Source: Ruminococcus sp. | Lineage (GTDB): Bacteria > Bacillota > Clostridia > Oscillospirales > Ruminococcaceae | Reading direction: 5' to 3' | NCBI GenBank assembly: GCA_003488415.1 | Contig: DNLQ01000025.1 | Span: forward strand, 1-7,903 | Length of the DNA: 7,903 nucleotides | In this document: positions 1 to 5,180 of the stretch, piece by piece | How the letters are laid out: each line of letters opens with the position of its first letter | How positions within the stretch are numbered: position 1 is the first letter of the stretch | Notes under the pieces: generated by a model | Told to the model about the DNA's origin: nothing | What the model saw: only the letters and a program-made list of their open reading frames with translations | Databases searched by the model: none | Program-made: the position numbers and the translations under genes

Positions 1-1371
1 AAGAAGCCTTCCGGATCCTCAAAGGGAATGAAGGCGTTAGCAGTTTTCAATATAATAATTCTTTCACTTATAATAGCAGGAGTGTCAGCGGCGATGCTGG
101 TACTCCCCCGAGAAACGGTATCCCATGAGGAGAATCGTACCCTTGCGAAATTCCCGGAGTTCTCTGTCAGTTCCTATCTCAGCGGAGAATACACCGAAGC
201 AATTGCAGACTACTATGACGATACGGTACCTTACCGCAGCCGTATAAAGAGCTTTATAGCAACCCACATACTTCCCCTGAGGGGAGTGAAGTACGGTGAG
301 GACAGCATCGAGATCTACGGAAATGTTCCTGCTGTACCTGAGAAGCCGAAGCAGCAGGCGACGGAGCCTGCTGTTACCGAACCCTCAGCAACGGAGGCAG
401 TTGCTACCGGCACAGCTTCGGCTGCTGTGACGACTCCTGTTACTACACTTCCTGACAGCAAGGAGCCTGCTGCAAACGGCGAGATCTCCGACGGAATAGT
501 GGTAGTCAACGGCAGGGGGATAATGCTTTATGGCGGAGCAAACGGCAAGGATGAAGAGTATGCCTCCTACGTCAGCAACTACCGCAGGGAGCTGGGCGAG
601 GACGTGAATATCTACTCCATGGTGATACCAACGGCAGTCTCTTTCTATCTGCCGGAGAACTACCTGAGCCTTACTGCAAGTGAGAAGGATGATCTTGACA
701 GCATCGCAAAGCTGCTGAAGGGAGTAACACCTGTGAATCCCTATGATACTCTCCTGGCACATAAAGCAGAGCCTATCTACTCACGCACCGATCACCACTG
801 GATGGCACTGGGAGCATTCTATGCTGCTGAGGAGTTTGCAAAGACCGCAGGTGTACCGTTCGCTCCTATCGACAGCTACGAAAAGAATACCATACGAGGC
901 TACGTGGGAACTCTCTACGGCTATACCAAGAGCTCAGAGCTTCTCAATGATCCTGAGAATTTCGTCTACTACCGTCCGCAGGCGGATATAGACGGCAAGT
1001 TGAAGGTAACAAAATACAACGAGTATTTCGATGAATCATATGACGGAGCGCTGCTTCTTGATCCTGCTGACATGGATAAGTCACAGATGTACCTCACTTT
1101 CGGCACTGACGATACCATAACACATATTGAAACAGGAGTGAAGAACAAACGCAATCTTGTGATCTTCAAGGACAGCTACGGAAATGCGCTTGTCCCGTTC
1201 CTTACAAGCTCCTTCGAGAACATATATGTATGTGATATACGTTACTTCAAGCCCAATGCCATGTATTTCTGTCAGCAGCAGAAGGCGACAGATGTTCTTT
1301 TTGCTGTCAGCACCTTCTCGGCAGTAGGCGGAAATCAGGAATGGATAAACAGGATATTGTATCAGTGGTGA
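1..1371 (+). CDS. DHHW family protein, membrane-anchored SGNH-like (AlgX/AlgJ/DltD-like) surface-polymer acylation protein, 5' end uncertain
   Basis: This is probably an extracytoplasmic, membrane-anchored esterase or acyltransferase-like protein acting on a surface polymer. Residues are numbered from the ATG at 28. One hydrophobic helix spans about 6-26 with the rest outside, followed by the family-type HEENRTLAKFPEF block (33-45). A Thr/Ala/Pro/Glu-rich linker (about 101-152) precedes the main domain. The DHHW signature is D255-H256-H257-W258, and KDSYGN (S383) lies further on. In AlgX the catalytic Asp and His sit in a D-x-H-W motif and the Ser comes later, so D255/H257/S383 is a plausible triad; this mapping is inference. 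The frame is open from base 1, and AAAGGGA at 21-27 abuts the ATG at 28, too close for a normal ribosome binding site. Translation therefore probably starts upstream of the window. The FkbH-like gene follows after 23 nt. Family assignment is firm; the acylated substrate is unknown. Confidence 0.85.
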   Translation, partial: KKPSGSSKGMKALAVFNIIILSLIIAGVSAAMLVLPRETVSHEENRTLAKFPEFSVSSYLSGEYTEAIADYYDDTVPYRSRIKSFIATHILPLRGVKYGEDSIEIYGNVPAVPEKPKQQATEPAVTEPSATEAVATGTASAAVTTPVTTLPDSKEPAANGEISDGIVVVNGRGIMLYGGANGKDEEYASYVSNYRRELGEDVNIYSMVIPTAVSFYLPENYLSLTASEKDDLDSIAKLLKGVTPVNPYDTLLAHKAEPIYSRTDHHWMALGAFYAAEEFAKTAGVPFAPIDSYEKNTIRGYVGTLYGYTKSSELLNDPENFVYYRPQADIDGKLKVTKYNEYFDESYDGALLLDPADMDKSQMYLTFGTDDTITHIETGVKNKRNLVIFKDSYGNALVPFLTSSFENIYVCDIRYFKPNAMYFCQQQKATDVLFAVSTFSAVGGNQEWINRILYQW

Positions 1372-1394
1372 TACACGACCTATCAGGAGGATGA

Positions 1395-3194
1395 ATGAAA
1401 GAACTCACATTTCCCTTTGACGGCAGATACATCATGCGCCGCCGCAGGGCGATAAAGAAGCAGCTCCTTGAAGACGGGAGCAGTCGGATAAAGAAAAGGA
1501 TAGCCGTGCTTGCAGGCTCTACTGCCGACGACGTTGTATCCGCACTGGAGCTGTTTCTGCTGGATGCTGGCATAGAGCCGGAGTTCATGATCTCCGGGTA
1601 CGACCGCTTCTACGAGGATGCTGTATTCGGCTCGCCTGAGATAGAGCAGTTCAGACCGGACATTGTGTATATACACACTACCTCACGCAACCTTAAATAT
1701 CTCCCGGATTCCCCGGCAGCTTCCCTTGAAGAAACAGAGCAGGCTCTTGCCGCTCAGCAGGAGCTCCTGCGCCAGGTATGGACGGGAGCCGTGCAGCATT
1801 TCGGATGCCCTGTGATACAGAACAACTTTGAACTTCCTCTGTTCCGCAGGACCGGAAGCTGGGACGGTTGGGGAGCTTCCGGACAGGCTGCCTTCATACA
1901 CAGGATGAACGTATTCGTTTCGGACTATGCACGTTCTGTACACGGTTTCTATGTAAGCGATATAAACTATCTTTCCTCAGCCATAGGACTTGAAAAATGG
2001 CATGATCCCCAGGTATGGTATCTTTATAAGTATGCCATGAGCCTTGAAGTAATACCCGACCTTGCCTACAGCATAGCCGGGATCATCAAGTCACTGTACG
2101 GAAGAAACAGGAAGGTCATAGCCCTTGACCTTGACAACACTCTCTGGGGCGGTGTCATAGGTGACGACGGTCAGGAGGGGATAGCTCTCGGACAGGAAAC
2201 TGCGGAAGGGCAGTCCTTCTGTGAGTTTCAGTCATTCCTGCACGGGTATAAGGATATGGGAGTGCTGCTGACTGTATGTTCTAAGAACGATGAGGAGAAT
2301 GCTCTTGCAGGACTCAGGCATCCTGAAAGTATTCTGCATCCGGAGGACTTCGCCGCAGTAAAGGCAAACTGGGATCCGAAGGATATGAACCTGTCACGCA
2401 CAGCCGACGAGCTCGGACTGCTTACAGGCAGCTTTGTGTTCGTTGATGATAATCCGGCTGAATGCGCCATAGTTGAGGCACAGCTTCCGGACGTGACCGC
2501 AGTCCGTGCGGAGTCCGTGAAGGGCACCATGTATTCTCTCAGCCGGGGCGGCTGGTTTGAGGTCACATCACTTACCGAGGATGACCTCCGCCGCAGTGAG
2601 CAGTACGCAGCAAATGCGAAGCGTGCCGCACAGCAGAAGCAGTTTGCAGACTACGGCGAGTACCTGTTAAGTCTGGATATGACCGCAGAGATAGGTGATT
2701 TCCAGCCGGTACAGCTTGACCGCATCACCCAGCTCACCAACAAAAGCAATCAGTTCAACCTTACCACAAAGCGCTATACTCTCAGCGAGATGCAGGCAGT
2801 AAGCAAAGATGACAGCCGTATAACACTGTGCGGAAGGCTCAGGGATAAGTTCGGTGACAACGGCATAGTTTCCGTAGTCATAGGATGCTGCCGGGAAGAT
2901 ACACTTCATGTGGAACTGTGGCTGATGAGCTGCCGTGTGCTGAAGCGTGACATGGAGCTTGCAATGCTGGATAAGCTGGCGGAAAAGTGCCGTGAGAGAG
3001 GCGTCAGGCGTATAGTGGGTTACTATTATAAGACTCCGAAGAATGCAATGGTATCGGAGCTTTACGGCAGCTTCGGCTTCACCCGTGAAAGTCTCAGTGA
3101 TAACGGCGATTCGGTGTGGACGCTGGACCTTGATGGATATGAGAAAAAGAACAAAGTTATAAAGATAAAGGAGAACAGCTATGAACAGGAATGA
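1395..3194 (+). CDS. FkbH-like HAD-IIIC family protein
   Basis: Enzymes of this family take a glyceryl unit from 1,3-bisphosphoglycerate, dephosphorylate it and load it on an acyl carrier protein; relatives may act on other acyl units. The 599-residue protein has three parts: an N-terminal alpha/beta region (about 35-235), the HAD domain (about 240-370) and a C-terminal GNAT-like region (about 430-590). HAD signatures are DLDNTLWGG (nucleophile D245, acid D247), VCSKND (S296) and FVDDNP (D351, D352). DLDNTLWGGVIGDDG is diagnostic of FkbH-like proteins. The start at 1395 has AGGAGG at 1385-1390, a short 4-nt spacing. The ATG at 1391 is out of frame. The last 14 nt overlap the carrier protein gene, which strongly suggests the two are partners. 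No catalytic residue appears missing. The true acyl unit is not shown by the sequence. Confidence 0.9.
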   Translation: MKELTFPFDGRYIMRRRRAIKKQLLEDGSSRIKKRIAVLAGSTADDVVSALELFLLDAGIEPEFMISGYDRFYEDAVFGSPEIEQFRPDIVYIHTTSRNLKYLPDSPAASLEETEQALAAQQELLRQVWTGAVQHFGCPVIQNNFELPLFRRTGSWDGWGASGQAAFIHRMNVFVSDYARSVHGFYVSDINYLSSAIGLEKWHDPQVWYLYKYAMSLEVIPDLAYSIAGIIKSLYGRNRKVIALDLDNTLWGGVIGDDGQEGIALGQETAEGQSFCEFQSFLHGYKDMGVLLTVCSKNDEENALAGLRHPESILHPEDFAAVKANWDPKDMNLSRTADELGLLTGSFVFVDDNPAECAIVEAQLPDVTAVRAESVKGTMYSLSRGGWFEVTSLTEDDLRRSEQYAANAKRAAQQKQFADYGEYLLSLDMTAEIGDFQPVQLDRITQLTNKSNQFNLTTKRYTLSEMQAVSKDDSRITLCGRLRDKFGDNGIVSVVIGCCREDTLHVELWLMSCRVLKRDMELAMLDKLAEKCRERGVRRIVGYYYKTPKNAMVSELYGSFGFTRESLSDNGDSVWTLDLDGYEKKNKVIKIKENSYEQE

Positions 3195-3426
3195 AGTAAT
3201 GGAGAGACTCAATGACATTTTCCGTGATGTATTCGGAGATGACTCAATAACAGTAAACGATACGACCACCTCAGATGACATCGAGGACTGGGACAGCATC
3301 GAGCATATCAATCTTATCGGTGCTGTAGAGAACGAGTTCGGACTGCGCTTCAGGATGCGGGAGGTATCAGGCATGAAGAACGTAGGCGAAATGACAGACA
3401 TAATATGTGAGAGAGGTACAAAGTGA
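3181..3426 (+). CDS. Acyl carrier protein (phosphopantetheine-binding)
   Basis: This is a discrete 81-residue carrier protein that should hold an acyl unit as a thioester on a phosphopantetheine arm in the cytoplasm. The attachment site is S39 in the motif DWDSIEHINLI, matching the D-S-[IL] signature of the family. The length and helical pattern (acidic helix I, DSI at the start of helix II) fit a full ACP. It starts inside the 3' end of the FkbH-like gene in another frame, with AAAGGAG at 3167-3173 and a 7-nt spacing, so its synthesis is probably coupled to that gene. The position suggests it is the dedicated acceptor of the FkbH-like enzyme, not the fatty-acid-synthesis AcpP; this is inferred from context. 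It resembles DltC-type and polyketide carriers equally, so no symbol is given. Confidence 0.92.
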   Translation: MNRNEVMERLNDIFRDVFGDDSITVNDTTTSDDIEDWDSIEHINLIGAVENEFGLRFRMREVSGMKNVGEMTDIICERGTK

Positions 3427-4274
3427 AAAAGCGTTCCGTAAAGCACAGGCTTGTAAAGGGCGGTGCGGTTGTTACGGCACTTGCAGCTTTGTATGCGTGG
3501 AGCTTTACAATGCAGACAGTACACTACACCGTAACTGCTGATAAGCTCACAGAGCCTGTAAGAATAGTATTCATCTCAGATCTTCATAGCTGCCGCTACG
3601 GAAAGGGACAGTCCTCCATTATGAAGGCAATAGACGATGAAAAACCTGATGCTGTACTGTTCGGCGGAGATCTTATCGACCACATGGGCGACCTGAAGGA
3701 CGCCTGCGATCTGCTGAAACAGGTGAAGGAGAAGTACCCCTGTGCATACACTCCGGGCAATCATGAGCTTATGCGCAATGATCTGAGCCGTGTATACAGT
3801 ATGGTATCAGACGAAGCAGGAGTCACGATACTCCTGGGGAACAGCATTGACCTGGGAGTAAAGGATCAGGACATAAGAGTATACGGTATAATCGACGCAT
3901 GGGAGTACGGCGACCACGGTACACAGCTTGATAACTGCCGTGACAGTCTGGACAGGGACAGATACAATATTCTCCTTGCACATCAGCCGGAGCAGATAGA
4001 CGAGTATCTCTCCGACGGAGGAGACTTCGACCTTGTACTCTCCGGACACGCACACGGCGGTCAGTGGAGGATACCGGGCATACTTGAACAGGGACTGTTC
4101 GCACCGGACCAGGGGCTGTTCCCAAAGCGCACTTCAGGAGTCTTCTATGAGGGAAGTACAGTTCAGGTCGTGAGTCGTGGACTTTCAAGACCGGTAAGAA
4201 TGGCGGTCATCCCACGCTTCTTCAACAGACCGGAGCTGTCTGTGATAGACCTGGTTCCGGCAGATGAAAAATAA
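3423..4274 (+). CDS. Membrane-anchored calcineurin-like metallophosphoesterase (YkuE/YaeI-like)
   Basis: This is a 283-residue phosphohydrolase with a dinuclear metal centre. The five family motifs are in order: SDLH (D53, H55), GGDLID (D83), GNHE (N113, H114), AHQPEQ (H187) and SGHAHGGQ (H209, H211). All metal ligands are present, so it should be active. A basic N-terminus (KKRSVKHR) followed by a hydrophobic segment at about 12-27 suggests a signal anchor with the catalytic domain outside. This is the layout of YkuE/YaeI-type proteins, some of which act on lipid or envelope phosphates. The start is GTG at 3423 within GTGA, overlapping the carrier protein stop, with GAGAGG at 3411-3416 and 6-nt spacing. 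The next in-frame ATG would remove the anchor. The substrate cannot be read from the sequence. Its place in the operon hints at envelope polymer or lipid-intermediate turnover, but it could be a passenger gene. Confidence 0.9.
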   Translation: MKKRSVKHRLVKGGAVVTALAALYAWSFTMQTVHYTVTADKLTEPVRIVFISDLHSCRYGKGQSSIMKAIDDEKPDAVLFGGDLIDHMGDLKDACDLLKQVKEKYPCAYTPGNHELMRNDLSRVYSMVSDEAGVTILLGNSIDLGVKDQDIRVYGIIDAWEYGDHGTQLDNCRDSLDRDRYNILLAHQPEQIDEYLSDGGDFDLVLSGHAHGGQWRIPGILEQGLFAPDQGLFPKRTSGVFYEGSTVQVVSRGLSRPVRMAVIPRFFNRPELSVIDLVPADEK

Positions 4275-4286
4275 TGGTCCTCCCTC

Positions 4287-4320
4287 TTGTAATCGGGCGG
4301 TAAAAATGGTATAATATAAT
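4287..4320 (+). promoter_or_regulatory. Sigma-A-type promoter for the rlmB-like operon
   Basis: A -35 box TTGTAA (4287-4292, 4 of 6 consensus bases) is followed by a 17-nt spacer and a perfect -10 box TATAAT (4310-4315) preceded by TGG, an extended -10. A second TATAAT overlaps it at 4315-4320, sharing one T. Transcription should begin near 4321-4327, giving a leader of about 70 nt. The promoter lies just after the metallophosphoesterase stop, and no terminator is visible before it, so read-through from the upstream operon is also likely. Confidence 0.8.
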
Positions 4321-4324
4321 GTAC

Positions 4325-4341
4325 GGACTTTTTGAAAGTCC
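4325..4341 (+). promoter_or_regulatory. Hairpin at the predicted 5' end of the leader
   Basis: GGACTTT (4325-4331) and AAAGTCC (4335-4341) form a perfect 7-bp stem with a 3-nt loop. It lies within a few bases of the predicted transcription start, where such hairpins can protect an mRNA from 5'-end decay. No U-run follows, so it is unlikely to terminate transcription from upstream. It could instead be an operator for a dimeric repressor. Confidence 0.45.
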
Positions 4342-4364
4342 ATTGGGGAAAAAGAAATAATTGT

Positions 4365-4393
4365 AAGGAGCAGGGCGCTGCCCGCAAAATGAT
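4365..4393 (+). promoter_or_regulatory. Distant Shine-Dalgarno with a small hairpin between it and the start codon
   Basis: AAGGAG (4365-4370) is the only good ribosome binding site before the ATG at 4394, but the spacing is 23 nt. Between them GGGC (4373-4376) can pair with GCCC (4380-4383), or alternatively GCAG (4370-4373) with CTGC (4378-4381). Folding the first stem would shorten the gap to about 12 unpaired bases; the second would cover the last G of the SD. No in-frame start codon exists between the stop at 4364-4366 and 4394, which supports the 4394 start. Confidence 0.45.
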
Positions 4394-5167
4394 ATGGAAA
4401 AGAGAAATATAAAGCCTGAGCCGGCTGAGCAGAATGACGTAGGCTGCATTTTCGGCAGGAATCCCGTCATAGAAGCATTGAAGTCAGGCGCAGCTATAGA
4501 TACGATATATATAAGCGGAGGCGGAGGAAGTCTGGGACTTATCAAAAGCCTCGCAAAAGAAAAGGGCGTCGTAGTGAAGGACGTCCAGGAAAAGAAGCTC
4601 TCACAGCTTTCCGGCGGTGCATCACATCAGGGAGTTGCCGCAGTAATGGCTTGTGCGGAGTACGTAACACTTGACGATATACTTGCAGTATCGGAGAACA
4701 AGGGTACAAAGCCCTTTATAATCATCTGCGACGAGATAGAAGATCCGCATAACCTGGGAGCTATCATACGTACCGCAGAGACTTCCGGTGCAGACGGTAT
4801 CGTGATCCCCAAGCGCCGCAGTGCAGGACTTAACGGTACTGTGTTCAAGACCTCAGCAGGGGCAGCAAGCTATGTTCCGGTAGCAAGAGTTTCCAACCTT
4901 GCAGCCGCAGTTGACGAGCTGAAGGAGAAGGGAGTATGGATCTACGGAACAGATGCATCCGGAAGCGAGTACACAGAAACTGATTTCACCGGAGCCTGCG
5001 CCCTTGTGATAGGCTCTGAGGGCTTCGGCATAAGCAGCCTTATACAGAAAAAATGTGATTTCATGGTGAAGCTGCCGATGATGGGAAAGATCAATTCCCT
5101 CAATGCCTCAGTTGCAGCAGGCATCTTCATGTATGAAGTTCTCCGACAGCGCCGGGCTGAGAAGTAA
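4394..5167 (+). CDS. rlmB: RlmB/TrmH-family RNA 2'-O-methyltransferase (SpoU class)
   Basis: This enzyme transfers a methyl group from S-adenosylmethionine to a ribose 2'-hydroxyl, in RlmB at G2251 of 23S rRNA. The 257 residues match the family length. An N-terminal substrate-binding domain begins at FGRNPVIEAL (20-29) and contains SHQGVAAV (77-84). The SPOUT domain carries DEIEDPHNLGAIIRTAE (N120, R126), then VIGSEGFGIS (E209) and MGKINSLNASVAAGI (N237), the three SpoU motifs that build the trefoil knot. All look intact. The N-terminal 15 residues are polar and probably disordered. The start is ATG 4394; its ribosome binding site is unusually distant. The gene has its own promoter, and the pseudo-ATPase gene follows after 13 nt. 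TrmH-family paralogues such as TrmL or other 23S methyltransferases are alternatives, but the GRNPVIEAL domain favours RlmB/YacO. Confidence 0.85.
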   Translation: MEKRNIKPEPAEQNDVGCIFGRNPVIEALKSGAAIDTIYISGGGGSLGLIKSLAKEKGVVVKDVQEKKLSQLSGGASHQGVAAVMACAEYVTLDDILAVSENKGTKPFIIICDEIEDPHNLGAIIRTAETSGADGIVIPKRRSAGLNGTVFKTSAGAASYVPVARVSNLAAAVDELKEKGVWIYGTDASGSEYTETDFTGACALVIGSEGFGISSLIQKKCDFMVKLPMMGKINSLNASVAAGIFMYEVLRQRRAEK

Positions 5168-5172
5168 GGAGG
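5166..5172 (+). promoter_or_regulatory. Ribosome binding site fixing the pseudo-ATPase start at 5181
   Basis: AAGGAGG lies 8 nt before the ATG at 5181, an ideal arrangement. A longer in-frame reading from ATG 5103 would add 26 residues lying wholly inside the rlmB-like gene, with no comparable site before it, so 5181 is the better start. Confidence 0.8.
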
Positions 5173-5180
5173 GGGAGCTT

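Noticed and set aside
1391..1393. ATG just after AGGAGG as a start for the FkbH-like gene
   Set aside because: It directly abuts the ribosome binding site and is in a different frame from the HAD motifs; ATG 1395 is the in-frame start.
2667..3524. 285-codon open frame on the minus strand
   Set aside because: It lies opposite the FkbH-like, carrier and phosphoesterase genes, which are clearly real. Its translation shows no domain, and it spans two gene boundaries, so it is a shadow frame.
4325..4341. Intrinsic terminator of the upstream operon
   Set aside because: The stem is only 7 bp, AT-rich, has no U-run after it, and lies downstream of the rlmB promoter.
5103..5180. N-terminal extension of the pseudo-ATPase from ATG 5103
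   Set aside because: It would overlap the C-terminal SpoU motif region of rlmB and has no good ribosome binding site, whereas 5181 has AAGGAGG at 8-nt spacing.
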